A stretch of 64,000 nt of DNA from Mariniphaga sp. GTDB taxonomy: Bacteria > Bacteroidota > Bacteroidia > Bacteroidales > Prolixibacteraceae. The position numbers and the translations under genes are program-made. The notes beneath the pieces are model-generated. The model had not been told where the DNA came from, did not search any database, and worked only from the letters and a program-made list of their open reading frames with translations. The stretch covers positions 1-64,000 of the forward strand of contig JAHYIT010000004.1 of NCBI GenBank assembly GCA_019429205.1, in the 5' to 3' direction. Shown here one piece after another: positions 47,383 through 58,173 of this stretch. Each line of letters starts with the position of its first letter. Position 1 is the stretch's first letter.

Positions 47383-48507
47383 TTACTCTTCCACCCCAAA
47401 CTTATACACACAAACCGAGTAATATTCCTCGCCGGGTTCCAGAATAGTAGAAGGAAAATCCGGCTGGTTGGGGCTGTCGGGGAAATGCTGGGTTTCGAGG
47501 CAGAATGAGGTACGGCGGTCATAAACTTTGCCGTTTTTCCCGGTGTCCCTGCCATCGAGGAAATTGCCGCCGTAAAACTGCAACCCTGGTTCGTTGGTGT
47601 AAACTTCCATTGTCCGGCCCGAAAAAGCTTCCACAACCCTGGCGGCAAAGTTGATTCCACTTTCTGCAGGAAACAGTACCCAGTTGTGATCGTAACCCAA
47701 CCCGTACTTCAGTTGTTCAAAATCTTCATCCACCCTTTCGCCAATAGCAGTTGGCGCCCTGAAATCCATCGGAGTACCTTCCACCGGAGAAATTTCGCCA
47801 ATTGGAATCAATCCCTCATCCACCGGCGTGTAAAAATCGGCGTTGATTTGCAGAACGTGATCATTAATTGTTCCGTTTCCGTCGCCTTTCAAATTGAAAA
47901 AGGAGTGATGCGTCAGATTTACCGGTGTGGGACGGTCTGTAGTGGCCCAATATTCAATTTTCAATTCGTTTTCGTCTGTTAATTGATACTGCACCTTCAC
48001 ATTCAGGTTTCCCGGATAACCTTCTTCCATGTGAGGCGAAGTATAGGTTAAAATCAGCTTTTGGCCATCGGACTGGGTGGCATCCCAAACCACGTCGTTA
48101 AAACCTTTGGTACCGCCGTGCAAATGGTTTTCGCCGTTATTTTGAACCAGGGAATAAACGGTGTCATTCAGTACAAACTTCCCTTTGGCAATACGGTTTC
48201 CGTAGCGGCCAATCAGTGCTCCGTAGTAAATTTCATTTGAATTTAAATATCCTTCCAATGTTTCGTAACCGGTTACAATGTCTGCAAAATTTCCATTTTT
48301 ATCAGGAACCCACAGATTTACTACGCGCCCGCCAAAGTTGGTTATTTGAGTAACTACCCCGTTGCTGTTTTTAAGGGTAAACAATTCCACCTGTTTCCCG
48401 TCAGCAAGTCCGCCAAACGAACTTGCATCAATTAATACTGGCTGTTTTGGTTTTGGAGAACAGGAAAACATCGTAATTATCGCCAAAATTATGAACGTAT
48501 TTTTCAT
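47383..48507 (-). CDS. galM: Aldose 1-epimerase
   Basis: FTLKNSNGVVTQITNFGGRVVNLWVPDKNGNFADIVTGYETLEGYL; NLTHHSFFNLKGDG; YDHNWVL. Confidence 0.93.
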   Translation of the reverse strand: MKNTFIILAIITMFSCSPKPKQPVLIDASSFGGLADGKQVELFTLKNSNGVVTQITNFGGRVVNLWVPDKNGNFADIVTGYETLEGYLNSNEIYYGALIGRYGNRIAKGKFVLNDTVYSLVQNNGENHLHGGTKGFNDVVWDATQSDGQKLILTYTSPHMEEGYPGNLNVKVQYQLTDENELKIEYWATTDRPTPVNLTHHSFFNLKGDGNGTINDHVLQINADFYTPVDEGLIPIGEISPVEGTPMDFRAPTAIGERVDEDFEQLKYGLGYDHNWVLFPAESGINFAARVVEAFSGRTMEVYTNEPGLQFYGGNFLDGRDTGKNGKVYDRRTSFCLETQHFPDSPNQPDFPSTILEPGEEYYSVCVYKFGVEE

Positions 48508-48697
48508 CTCATTATATTTATTAATTTAACGGTATTCGATGAAACTCGCTTTATGATGATTTATTTTTGTGGCAAAACTTTGCCATGCTCGTTTCATTTT
48601 AAGTTATTTTTGTTTTTTATGAACGATGCTGCTAATTTAAGGGTAATTTTTACACCTGAAAATAAGTTTGAAAAGTAAATCTAAAAAAAGATAAACC

Positions 48698-50281
48698 ATG
48701 CAAAAGTTTCACACCTCTCCGGTTTTTTTCCTCTTCGTTTTAATTCTGTTGACGGGTTGCCGGCAAAAACCTGAAACACCCCAGCGTCCCAATATTTTGT
48801 TTGCCATTGCCGACGATGCCTCGTGGAAGCATTTTGGCGCTTATGGCTGCGACTGGGTGAAAACACCGGCGTTTGATCGCGTGGCCAGCGAAGGCATATT
48901 GTTTACCCGTGCTTACACGCCCAATGCCAAGTGTGCGCCGTCGCGCTCGTGCATTTTAACCGGCCGCAACAGTTGGCAACTGGAAGAGGCTGCAAACCAC
49001 TCACCGCTTTTCCCGGCAAAATTTAAAACCTATGCCGAAGCGCTGGGCGAACATGGTTACTGGGTAGGCAGCACGGCCAAAGGCTGGGCGCCGGGCGACC
49101 CCGGAGAAATCAACGGAAAAAGGCGCGAACTCACCGGACCAAAATTTAATGAATTCAAAACCGATCCGCCCGCAAAATTTATTTCGAATAACGATTATGC
49201 CAAAAATTTCGAGGCCTTTCTGGAAGAACGGCCCGAAGGACAGCCATTCTGTTTCTGGTATGGCAGCACCGAACCGCACCGTGCATACGAGTTTGAAGCC
49301 GGATTAAAATACGGAGGGAAAATTCTGGATGATGTTGATGAAGTTCCCACTTTTTGGCCGGATGTGGATTCCATACGTACCGACATGCTCGACTATGCTT
49401 TTGAAATTGAATACTTCGATCTCCACCTTCAGCAAATGTTGCAAAAACTGGAAGAACTTGGCGAACTGGAAAATACGCTGGTAATTGTTACGGCCGATAA
49501 CGGAATGCCTTTCCCGCGCATTAAAGGCCAGGTGTATGAATATTCCAATCACCTTCCACTGGCTGTGATGTGGCCCGACGGTATCAAAAACCCGGGGCGT
49601 GTGATTCGAGACTTTGTGAATTTTATCGATTTTGCACCTACCTTTTTGGAAATGGCCGGGCTTACCAGCGAAAAAGCCGGAATGCAGCCAGTTTCAGGAA
49701 GAAGTCTGGCCGAATATTTCAATACCGAAAAAGAAGGAAATGTTTTCCCGGAACGCGACCATATTATTGTTGGAAAAGAGCGCCACGACGTTGGAAGACC
49801 AGACGATCAGGGCTATCCGGTGCGTGGAATTTTTAAAGGCGATTATCTTTACCTGCGTAATTTTAAACCCGAACGATGGCCCAAGGGGAATCCCGAAACC
49901 GGTTATCTTAACTGCGACGGCAGTCCAACCAAAACTTATATTCTGGACACCCGCCGCAATAAAGGTCTTATGGAATTCTGGCAGCTCAATTTCGGGAAAA
50001 GGGCAGCGGAAGAAATGTACAATGTGGTGGAAGACCCGTTTTGTATGAATAACCTGGCCGATGATGAAGCTTATGCAGAACTGAAAACAGAACTGGAAGC
50101 CGAAATGATTGAACAACTCACTACTCAGAGCGATCCGCGCATTTTGGGCAGCGGCGATATTTTCGATAATTACCCGTATGTTGGCGCCGTACAAAACTAC
50201 TACAACCGTTACATGGCTGGTGAAAAAGTGCCCGCGGGTTGGGTAAACGAAACCGATTACGATCCAGATTTAAAGGAATAG
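48698..50281 (+). CDS. Sulfatase family lipoprotein (Cys-type CxPSR motif)
   Basis: Lipobox [41 protein letters not shown]. Confidence 0.92.
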   Translation: MQKFHTSPVFFLFVLILLTGCRQKPETPQRPNILFAIADDASWKHFGAYGCDWVKTPAFDRVASEGILFTRAYTPNAKCAPSRSCILTGRNSWQLEEAANHSPLFPAKFKTYAEALGEHGYWVGSTAKGWAPGDPGEINGKRRELTGPKFNEFKTDPPAKFISNNDYAKNFEAFLEERPEGQPFCFWYGSTEPHRAYEFEAGLKYGGKILDDVDEVPTFWPDVDSIRTDMLDYAFEIEYFDLHLQQMLQKLEELGELENTLVIVTADNGMPFPRIKGQVYEYSNHLPLAVMWPDGIKNPGRVIRDFVNFIDFAPTFLEMAGLTSEKAGMQPVSGRSLAEYFNTEKEGNVFPERDHIIVGKERHDVGRPDDQGYPVRGIFKGDYLYLRNFKPERWPKGNPETGYLNCDGSPTKTYILDTRRNKGLMEFWQLNFGKRAAEEMYNVVEDPFCMNNLADDEAYAELKTELEAEMIEQLTTQSDPRILGSGDIFDNYPYVGAVQNYYNRYMAGEKVPAGWVNETDYDPDLKE

Positions 50282-50297
50282 AATCAATTTCGCAGGA

Positions 50298-50906
50298 ATG
50301 AATTTTCAGCTTTTGCCTTTTTATAAAGAAGGAATTTTGGAAGCCGGATGCGATGAAGCCGGGCGCGGATGCCTGGCTGGTCCGGTAGTGGCGGCAGCGG
50401 TAATTCTGCCTCCTGATTTTAATTACGGAATTCTGAACGACTCCAAAAAACTTTCGGAAAAACAGCGGAAAGAACTTCGGCCACTGATTGAAAACGGGGC
50501 ACAAGCCTGGGCGGTGGAAATGGTTTCCAACGAGGAAATTGACAAGGTAAACATCCTGAATGCCTCATTTATCGCTATGAACCGGGCGGTACAAAAACTG
50601 AAAGTGAAACCGGAATACCTGCTCATTGACGGAAACCGGTTCAGGCCGCAAACCGAAATTCCGTTTACCTGTATGGTAAAAGGTGACGGACGGTTTTACT
50701 CCATTGCCGCAGCATCGGTGCTGGCAAAAACCTGGCGCGATGAGTATATGGAAAAAATCCATCCGCAATTCCCCCATTTCGACTGGGCACAGAACAAAGG
50801 TTATGCAACATTAAAACACCGCGAAGCCATTGCAAAATATGGTATTACCAAATATCATCGTTTGTCATTCAGGCTTCAGAACGATCAGTTGAAACTGGAT
50901 TTATGA
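50298..50906 (+). CDS. rnhB: Ribonuclease HII
   Basis: [50 protein letters not shown]. Confidence 0.96.
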   Translation: MNFQLLPFYKEGILEAGCDEAGRGCLAGPVVAAAVILPPDFNYGILNDSKKLSEKQRKELRPLIENGAQAWAVEMVSNEEIDKVNILNASFIAMNRAVQKLKVKPEYLLIDGNRFRPQTEIPFTCMVKGDGRFYSIAAASVLAKTWRDEYMEKIHPQFPHFDWAQNKGYATLKHREAIAKYGITKYHRLSFRLQNDQLKLDL

Positions 50907-50929
50907 GTGTTTTTTCTTAAATTAACCGC

Positions 50930-51808
50930 ATGAAACAGTTGATATACATTCTATTTTTTATCCTGCCGTTTTTACTTTCAGGACAAAACGATACTACCAT
51001 TTATTTCGGGGCGAACGGAAAAATGAACTCTGCGGAAAATCCGGTATTAAAAAAAGAAATTAAATACCGGGGAAAAAACCGGGTGAGAATCAATACTGAA
51101 AAGCTTGCTGATGATGGTTCATGGACCTTTTTATTCACTGAGCGGATTACCAGAAAAAACCCGGATTTGTTCCACATTCGAATTAAAGGCCGGGAATTCT
51201 CAGAAAGAATTGTGCGCCATTTTGAACCGCAACCCGATGGAAATTTGAAATTTACTGACACACAAAACGATCAGGTAAAACGCTCAGGATTCACGCAGTC
51301 AAAAATTCCACTCATTTTTCAAGGGGAACTCAGTGAGTATTATCCCAACGGAAACATCAAATCTGTTTCAGTTTACGAGAACAATGAGCTTATTTCAAAC
51401 CAAAACTGGAAAGAAAACGGAGAAAAATACATCGACAATATTTTTTATTCTGTTCAACGTGAGCCCCGGTTTTTAAGGGGAACTCAGGCTTTACACCAGC
51501 ATGTGCTGAAAACGTTCAGGGATTCGAAGGCTGACCTTTCGCAGATGGAAGGCCGGCTTGTGGTTGGATTTGTGGTGATGGAAAATGGCGAAATTGATGG
51601 CATCCGAATTGAAAAGGGACTGGGGCTGGAAATGAACAATCTGGCGCTAACGGCTTTTCACACCATGAAGGGCGAGTGGCAACCCGCCCGGCTAAATGGG
51701 GAAAATGTAAGGTTTTACCAGCTTTTTCCCATAAATTTCATTTACCGGGAGTTTGATTTCGACTACCTGGAGATGAAGGGAAGCATGTTGTACTGGGAGA
51801 TAAACTGA
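50930..51808 (+). CDS. TonB C-terminal-domain protein with MORN-like segment
   Basis: Signal peptide; GELSEYYPNGNIKSVSVYENNELI; GRLVVGFVVMENGEIDGIRIEKGLGLEMNNLALTAFHTMKGEWQPARLNGE. Confidence 0.7.
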   Translation: MKQLIYILFFILPFLLSGQNDTTIYFGANGKMNSAENPVLKKEIKYRGKNRVRINTEKLADDGSWTFLFTERITRKNPDLFHIRIKGREFSERIVRHFEPQPDGNLKFTDTQNDQVKRSGFTQSKIPLIFQGELSEYYPNGNIKSVSVYENNELISNQNWKENGEKYIDNIFYSVQREPRFLRGTQALHQHVLKTFRDSKADLSQMEGRLVVGFVVMENGEIDGIRIEKGLGLEMNNLALTAFHTMKGEWQPARLNGENVRFYQLFPINFIYREFDFDYLEMKGSMLYWEIN

Positions 51809-51809
51809 A

Positions 51810-52073
51810 ACAGAAGGTGGTTTTTTTGACGGTTACGGAAATGATTACGTAACAGATACGGTAAAATATTTTTGCATAGGGGATACACTGATAAATGATA
51901 CCGTTTTTCAAAAATTATATTACAAGGGATTCGGAAAGCCTACTAAATCCGAAGGAAAAAAATTGTCTGGTTATTTTGGCGCCATCAGAAATGACACGTT
52001 AAACAAACAAGTATGGATTAATTCCAAACATCTGTTTAACGTCTTATTCCCGGCTCATTTACTTTTCTTATAG
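51810..52073 (+). pseudogene. Start-less coding fragment (degraded gene)
   Basis: Frame reads EGGFFDGYGNDYVTDTVKYFCIGDTLINDTVFQKLYYKGFGKPTKSEGKKLSGYFGAIRNDTLNKQVWINSKHLFNVLFPAHLLFL*, protein-like but with no start. Confidence 0.5.
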
Positions 52074-52242
52074 AAAAAATCGTTGTGAAATAATTGCATT
52101 TAAACCTGAAATAAAAACCAAAACCCGCTTGAAAAAATTAACCGACATATTGTTTAAACTGGACTTCAGCACATCCGGGAAACCAACAATCAATTATCGA
52201 TTCAATTCAGAATTAACACAAAACTGAAACCACAAATATTAA

Positions 52243-52467
52243 ATGAAAATGGAGCCAATCATTGACCACATAACAATAACCGTAAAAGACTTAAAAGCAG
52301 CAGAACCTTTCTATGACAAATTTCTTCCTGTTTTAGGCTTCAGCCTTGACCACAAATTTAAAGGCACGGTACCCGAACATGAATTTGAAGTCATTGAGTA
52401 TTGTCATCCATTACTCATATTTGCTATTAATTCTCCAAGAAAAGCTTTTAAAGGTGGCATATATTGA
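52243..52467 (+). pseudogene. Truncated VOC/glyoxalase-like protein
   Basis: IDHITITVKDLKAAEPFYDKFLPVLGFSLDHKF...HPLLIFAINSPRKAF ends abruptly at the edge of a palindromic repeat. Confidence 0.6.
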
Positions 52468-52469
52468 AC

Positions 52470-52518
52470 AGGGCTTCCCGATATCGGCAAACTCATCGGG
52501 ACAGGCTTCCTGCCCTGG
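52470..52518. repeat. Nested palindromic repeat element at the truncated VOC gene
   Basis: CAGGGC (52470-52475)/GCCCTG (52513-52518) enclosing CCCGAT (52478-52483)/ATCGGG (52496-52501). Confidence 0.6.
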
Positions 52519-52582
52519 GAATTTGAGCAAATACAACCAATAAAAAAGGAGAGCAATCACGTTGCGCTCCTTCTCACTATGT

Positions 52583-52654
52583 TGACCCGTCAGGGCTCGA
52601 ACCTGAACTCTTCTGGACCAAAACCAGACGTGTTGCCAATTACACCACGGGTCA
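52583..52654 (-). tRNA. tRNA-Gln (anticodon TTG)
   Basis: Reverse strand TGACCCG..GTGTAATTGGCAACAC..TCTGG TTTTGGT CCAGA..TCAGG TTCGAGC CCTGA CGGGTCA folds as a cloverleaf; loop gives TTG; no encoded CCA. Confidence 0.92.
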
Positions 52655-52775
52655 ATCATTGATGCCTTTTTGTTAAAGACGGTGCAAAAATAGAAATTTT
52701 TTTCTTTCAGGGGCTTTTGCCCGGTTTTTTTTACCGAATTGCTGTTTTGTTACTTTTGGATTAACTCCTGTAAGA

Positions 52776-52805
52776 TTGGGGTGTTTTTATAAAACTGTAT
52801 ATTTG
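52776..52805 (+). promoter_or_regulatory. Bacteroidota-type promoter (TTG-N19-TATATTTG) for the DUF2723 gene
   Basis: TTG at 52776-52778 and TATATTTG at 52798-52805; start codon at 52827. Confidence 0.8.
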
Positions 52806-52826
52806 TCCTGATTCATTAAAAGGCCA

Positions 52827-55800
52827 ATGTACCGGAAAAATACAATCAACATTATTTTGGGATGGGTGGTATTTCTGATTGCTTTCATCACCTATCTGCT
52901 TACCCTTGAACCAACTGCCAGTTGGTGGGATTGCAGCGAATTTATAATTAGCGCTTACAAACTGGAAGTTGGCCATCCGCCCGGTGCACCGTTTCATATT
53001 ATATTGGGCCGGTTTTTCAGCCTGTTTGCACCCGGTGTTTCGCAGGTTGCATTTATGGTTAACCTGCTGTCGGCACTGGCCAGCGCAGGAACTGTAATGT
53101 TGCTGTACTGGAGCATTGTCCACCTGGCCCGGAAACTTTTTCCCGAACAGCTCACCAAAGCTGAACAAATTGTTGTTTGGGGAAGCGGTCTGGTTGGTGC
53201 GCTGGCTTTCACTTTTACCGATTCATTCTGGTTTTCGGCGGTGGAAGGCGAAGTTTATGCGCTTTCCTCTTTTTTTACCGCTGCCGTATTTTGGGCAATT
53301 TTGAAATGGGAAAACGAAGCCGGACAAAAGTATGCCGACCGCTGGTTGATTCTAATCGCTTACCTGATGGGGCTTTCCACTGGTGTGCACTTACTCAACC
53401 TGCTGGCCATTCCGGCAATCGGTTTGGTTTATTATTTCAAAAAATATGAATTCACCTGGAAAGGAGTCATCGCAGCATTATTCATTTCTGCTTTGGTACT
53501 TTTCGGAATTCAGTATGTACTAATTCCCGACATCCCTAAACTGGCTTTTCTTTTCGATTTGTTTTTTGTGAATATTCTTGGATTGCCGTTCAACACAGGC
53601 ATGCTTGTATTTTTAGTACTGCTCGCAACAGGATTAGTTTGGGCAATTCGTTACACCCGGAAACGAAACCGGGTGGTTTGGAATACTGCAGTTACGGCTG
53701 TTGTTGTTATTCTGATTGGATATTCCACCTTTGCCCTGATCCTGATTCGCGCAGATGCCAATCCACCCATGAACCAAAACCACCCCGACAATGCTTTTGC
53801 CCTGCGCCGTTATTTGAACCGGGAACAATACGGAGACCGTCCATTGATTTACGGGCCTTATTTCAATGCAACAGCCATTGCCAGTTCCGGCGAGAAAAAA
53901 TATTACAATCAGGTGAATGGCAGGTACATAGTTACAGGAACTTCTGCCTCAAAAACGGTTTACGACAGCCGGATGAAAACCATATTCCCCCGAATGTACA
54001 GCAGCAGTCCGCAGCATGTTGAGGCTTACAAAAACTGGGGAAACGTAAAAGGAAAACCAGTCAGGGTGCGCGAAGGCGGCGAGGTTAAAACATTGATGAA
54101 ACCGACTTTTTCGGAAAACCTTCGTTTTTTCTTTACTTACCAGGTTGGGCACATGTATTTCAGGTATTTTATGTGGAATTTTGCCGGCCGCCAGAATGAT
54201 GCACAAGGTCATGGAAATTTTATGAACGGCAACTGGATTAGCGGTATCAATTTTCTGGATGAAGCCCGAATTGGTCCTCATGATAATTTGCCTGAGTTTA
54301 TGAAAAACGAACCGTCAAAAAATACCTATTATTTTCTGCCATTGTTGTTTGGGTTAATCGGGCTTTTTTATCAGTACAATCACAGCCGGAAAGGCAAAGA
54401 AGGATTTGCTGTGGTGATGACGCTCTTCATTTTAACAGGAATAGCCATTATTGTTTACCTCAACCAAACCCCCGTTCAGCCGCGCGAACGCGATTATGCC
54501 TACACAGGTTCGTTTTATGCCTTTGCCATTTGGATTGGGCTGGCTGTTCCGGCGCTTTTTTCAGCTCTGCAAAAAATAGTGAAAGGCGTTCCTAATGCTG
54601 TTTTAGTCATTTTGGGTTCACTGCTATTGGTTCCGGGAGTGCTGGCAACACAGAATTGGGATGACCACAATCGCTCAAACCGTTACATGACACGCGACTA
54701 TGCCGTAAACTATCTGGAATCGTGCGCACCAAACGCCATTTTACTTACTTATGGCGACAACGATACATTTCCGCTTTGGTATGTGCAGGAAGTGGAAGGT
54801 GTACGGACTGATATAAAAGTAGTCAATATCAGCTATCTGGGCATGGACTGGTACATCAGTCAGCATCGCATGGCTACTTACGAAGCAGAGCCCGTTCCGT
54901 TTTCTTTTGAGGAAAACCAATACTACACGGGAATTCGCGATGGCGTTTTCATCCAGGACCGGCTCAACCGGGCTGTCGATTTGCGCGACGCCATGGAATT
55001 TATGGGCAGTGACGATGAACGCACCAAAGCCGAAACCGCTGGTGGTCAAAAGGTCGATTATTTTCCTTCCAGTGAATTTTATCTGCCTGTAAACAAACAA
55101 AAAGTACTGGAAACCGGAACGATTCAACCGGAAGATGCCGCTTTAATTTCAGACACCGTCCAGTTTAAAATTAACAAAAGATACGTGACCAAAAGCGAAT
55201 GGGCTGTGCTGAACATGATTGCGGCCAACGACTGGGAACGCCCCATTTACATCGACCACAGCCTGTTATACACCAACAACATATTTTTTACCGACTGGCT
55301 GCAGTTCGAAGGATTGGCTTACCGTTTTGTGCCCGTCAAAACTGAAAGCCGCGCCATGAACACGGGGCATATCAATACAAGTATTCTTTATGAAAATGTG
55401 ATGAATAAATTCGTATGGGGAAATGTAAACCACCCGGATGTTTTTCTCGACGACTACAACAAAAAAGCCATTCGCATTATTCAGGCCCGGTACATGTTTG
55501 CCCGGCTGGCCGAAACTTTGGTAAACGAAGGCCAAAACCAAAAGGCCGAAGAGGTTATCGACAAAATGTTCGGATTGTTTCCCAACGAAAAAATGCCGCT
55601 AACCTACGATTCCTTTCCGGCTGTTGAACAATACTTCCGGTCGGGAGCCACTGAAAAAGGCATCGAAAAAGCCAGACAAATGGCCGAAAACGGGTTTGCC
55701 ATGCTGAACTATTACTTTTCGTTGCCGGAAAATTTTGCGCAAGCTGTTCAGGAAGAACAAGCCCGCGAAATGGGGAATATACAAAACCTGCTGGTACTTA

Positions 55801-55892
55801 CCCGAAGGTATGATTTACAGGATTTAAACAGTGAGATTGACGGGCGATTGCAGCAAATGATTCAGGAGCTTTCCGGCGAAATACAACAATGA
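52827..55892 (+). CDS. DUF2723 family protein (large multi-pass membrane protein, GT-C-like)
   Basis: LTLEPTASWWDCSEFIISAYKLEVGHPPGAPFHIILGRFFSLF; TPVQPRERDYAYTGSFYAFAIWIGL; YGDNDTFPLWYVQEVEGVRTDIKVVNISYLGMDWYI. Confidence 0.92.
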   Translation: MYRKNTINIILGWVVFLIAFITYLLTLEPTASWWDCSEFIISAYKLEVGHPPGAPFHIILGRFFSLFAPGVSQVAFMVNLLSALASAGTVMLLYWSIVHLARKLFPEQLTKAEQIVVWGSGLVGALAFTFTDSFWFSAVEGEVYALSSFFTAAVFWAILKWENEAGQKYADRWLILIAYLMGLSTGVHLLNLLAIPAIGLVYYFKKYEFTWKGVIAALFISALVLFGIQYVLIPDIPKLAFLFDLFFVNILGLPFNTGMLVFLVLLATGLVWAIRYTRKRNRVVWNTAVTAVVVILIGYSTFALILIRADANPPMNQNHPDNAFALRRYLNREQYGDRPLIYGPYFNATAIASSGEKKYYNQVNGRYIVTGTSASKTVYDSRMKTIFPRMYSSSPQHVEAYKNWGNVKGKPVRVREGGEVKTLMKPTFSENLRFFFTYQVGHMYFRYFMWNFAGRQNDAQGHGNFMNGNWISGINFLDEARIGPHDNLPEFMKNEPSKNTYYFLPLLFGLIGLFYQYNHSRKGKEGFAVVMTLFILTGIAIIVYLNQTPVQPRERDYAYTGSFYAFAIWIGLAVPALFSALQKIVKGVPNAVLVILGSLLLVPGVLATQNWDDHNRSNRYMTRDYAVNYLESCAPNAILLTYGDNDTFPLWYVQEVEGVRTDIKVVNISYLGMDWYISQHRMATYEAEPVPFSFEENQYYTGIRDGVFIQDRLNRAVDLRDAMEFMGSDDERTKAETAGGQKVDYFPSSEFYLPVNKQKVLETGTIQPEDAALISDTVQFKINKRYVTKSEWAVLNMIAANDWERPIYIDHSLLYTNNIFFTDWLQFEGLAYRFVPVKTESRAMNTGHINTSILYENVMNKFVWGNVNHPDVFLDDYNKKAIRIIQARYMFARLAETLVNEGQNQKAEEVIDKMFGLFPNEKMPLTYDSFPAVEQYFRSGATEKGIEKARQMAENGFAMLNYYFSLPENFAQAVQEEQAREMGNIQNLLVLTRRYDLQDLNSEIDGRLQQMIQELSGEIQQ

Positions 55893-55911
55893 TTTTATTG
55901 CAAAAATTATT

Positions 55912-56445
55912 TCACCTGATTTCTTTTGTTTGCTCAAGAAGTTTTTTTACCAACTTTTTCCCTCTCGAAACAATTCCCGGAGTTGGATGCAACTCCATTT
56001 CATGTTCAATAATGGACAGCAGTTCTGGCTTGAACCCGGGTTCTTTTTCGGAAATATTGAATAAAACCTGCATGGCATGTACCCGGTTGGCAACAGGTTC
56101 GCTGGACGAAGAAAAACATTCCAGGCAATAATCTACCAGAAAAGAATGGAATTTCCGCGGGAAATTGTGCTGACTGATTAGCTTGAGGTAATGCCTTTTT
56201 TTGCTGCTGTTTTTCTCTGTTTTAAGCCGCAGAATCATTTCAGGAATAAAGGGAGAGATCAACTCCTGATGGTTGTCGTTTATTTTGTCGGCAATATAAG
56301 CAGCCCGCCAGCTTTTGGGATGTTGTTCGTTAAACGCCAAATCTATAAGCAACCGTAACTTTCCCGGTTCCGATTCCAATTGCCGGACAAGCAGCGGGAG
56401 GTTTTCCCACGAAACAATCAGTTCGAGCAACTCTTCTTTGGTCAT
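55912..56445 (-). CDS. Hypothetical alpha-helical (HEAT-like) protein
   Basis: Helical composition, complete ORF convergent with the DUF2723 gene. Confidence 0.5.
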   Translation of the reverse strand: MTKEELLELIVSWENLPLLVRQLESEPGKLRLLIDLAFNEQHPKSWRAAYIADKINDNHQELISPFIPEMILRLKTEKNSSKKRHYLKLISQHNFPRKFHSFLVDYCLECFSSSSEPVANRVHAMQVLFNISEKEPGFKPELLSIIEHEMELHPTPGIVSRGKKLVKKLLEQTKEIR

Positions 56446-56482
56446 TTAAGTGTTTTTAGCAAAGATATCAGCTTCCTTTTAA

Positions 56483-57037
56483 TTAATCGAGAAACACATG
56501 GGGGAAAAGATGAACGACTCCCGATAAAACAGCAGCCCAGCCCACAATTGAGCACATCATATAAAATACCAGATGTCGGCGATGCCGGTAATATTTTCGG
56601 GCAAGAAATGCACCCAGCGGAATAGACAAAAGTACCGGTGTGCCAATAATAATTCCCCAAAAACCGTATGTTTTTCTGAACCGGACCAAAAAACGGTTTT
56701 TACGGGTGAATATTTTAATTTTCCTTCGTACTTTTTTGAGGGGAAAAAATTTACGATAACGGCGTTTTATAAATTGAGGCACCTGGTTACAAATGTATGG
56801 CCAAATAAAATTAAAAGCACGAATTACATATTTGCTCAGATAATAAAAAAACAAAAATCCACCCATGCCGCCGGCAAGAAGGGCCAATATGGCCTGCTCA
56901 AACTTCAGTCCGATAACCAGGGCGTAAGGCAGCGTATAAAAGTATTTTACCGAAGCCAGTAAAATTACATGTATAATTTTGAAAACCATAATCTTATAAA
57001 TCAAAAATGAAACGAAAGAAAGGCTCCTTTGTTTCAA
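56483..57037 (-). CDS. Hypothetical membrane protein with basic loop
   Basis: Several hydrophobic segments; YGFWGIIIGTPVLLSIPLGAFLARKYY. Confidence 0.55.
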   Translation of the reverse strand: MKQRSLSFVSFLIYKIMVFKIIHVILLASVKYFYTLPYALVIGLKFEQAILALLAGGMGGFLFFYYLSKYVIRAFNFIWPYICNQVPQFIKRRYRKFFPLKKVRRKIKIFTRKNRFLVRFRKTYGFWGIIIGTPVLLSIPLGAFLARKYYRHRRHLVFYMMCSIVGWAAVLSGVVHLFPHVFLD

Positions 57038-57085
57038 AAAGAACAGGAAAAATTAAGTTCAGCGGAAAACTTTTTCAAACAGCCG

Positions 57086-58036
57086 TTAATTCACCATATT
57101 CTGGGGGTTTCCTTTCAAAAATGCTTCCAGGTTTTCTGTGGCAATTTCCATTAATCTTTCACGTGCTTCGGTGGTGGCCCAGGCGATGTGGGGTGTAATG
57201 TAGCAGTTTTTGGTCGAAAGCAGGGGATTATCGGGTGCGGGTGGTTCAGTGGACAACACATCGAGGCCGGCGCCTGCAATTCTGCCGGTGTTAAGTGCTT
57301 CTGCCAAATCGTTTTCGTTTATCAGCGGTCCGCGGCCGGTGTTGATTAAAATGGCTGAAGTTTTCATTTTATCAATGGCGGCTTTGTTAATAAAGCCTGC
57401 GTTTGCATTGGTTAAAGGACAGTTTATGCTGATAAAATCACTTTCAGCAAGCAACATGTCAAGGTCAACCTGCCGGGCATTCAGGTTTGTTTGTTTCCGG
57501 CTTCGATTCTGAAAAATAATATTCATGCCAAATGCCAATCCAATTTTTGCAACCGCCTGGCCAATCTGACCAAAACCAATTATTCCGAGTGTTTTGCCGG
57601 CCAGTTCGGTTTGCGGTGTGAGGTGATAACTGAAGTCAATGCTGTTGGCCCAGTCCCCGTTTTTCACCGATTCAGCATGTTTCGAAACATTTTGGACGAT
57701 ATGCAGGATGTGTGAAAACACCATTTGCGCCACAGATGCCGTGCTGTATGCCGGAATGTTGGTGACCACAATTCCCGCTTCGGTGGCGGCTTCCAAATCC
57801 ACCACATTATACCCAGTGGCTAAAACACCAATAAATTTCAGCCCGGGCAACTCACTGATTACTTCCCGGTTAAAAACAACTTTGTTGGTAAAAACCGCCT
57901 CAGCACCTTTGGCACGCTCCACGGTTTTTTCAGGCGGAGTTCGATCATGAATCATACATTCACCAAGTTCTTTTATTCCATCCCAGTTCAGGTCTCCGGG
58001 ATTGAGCGTATATCCATCGAGTACAACAATTTTCAT
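57086..58036 (-). CDS. D-2-hydroxyacid dehydrogenase (glycerate dehydrogenase-like)
   Basis: LAGKTLGIIGFGQIGQAVAKIGLAFGM; ILINTGRGPLINENDLAEALNTGRIAGAGLDVLSTEPP; TPHIAWATTEAR. Confidence 0.93.
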   Translation of the reverse strand: MKIVVLDGYTLNPGDLNWDGIKELGECMIHDRTPPEKTVERAKGAEAVFTNKVVFNREVISELPGLKFIGVLATGYNVVDLEAATEAGIVVTNIPAYSTASVAQMVFSHILHIVQNVSKHAESVKNGDWANSIDFSYHLTPQTELAGKTLGIIGFGQIGQAVAKIGLAFGMNIIFQNRSRKQTNLNARQVDLDMLLAESDFISINCPLTNANAGFINKAAIDKMKTSAILINTGRGPLINENDLAEALNTGRIAGAGLDVLSTEPPAPDNPLLSTKNCYITPHIAWATTEARERLMEIATENLEAFLKGNPQNMVN

Positions 58037-58173
58037 GATGTTTAAATTAAATCTCCGAAAATAGAAATTTTGAAATTCATATCCATATTAAAATAAAAAA
58101 ATACTTTTTTGTATTTTATTTATAAAATCTTCGTAACTTACTCACAGGTATTTGATTATTAACTTTAAAATGA

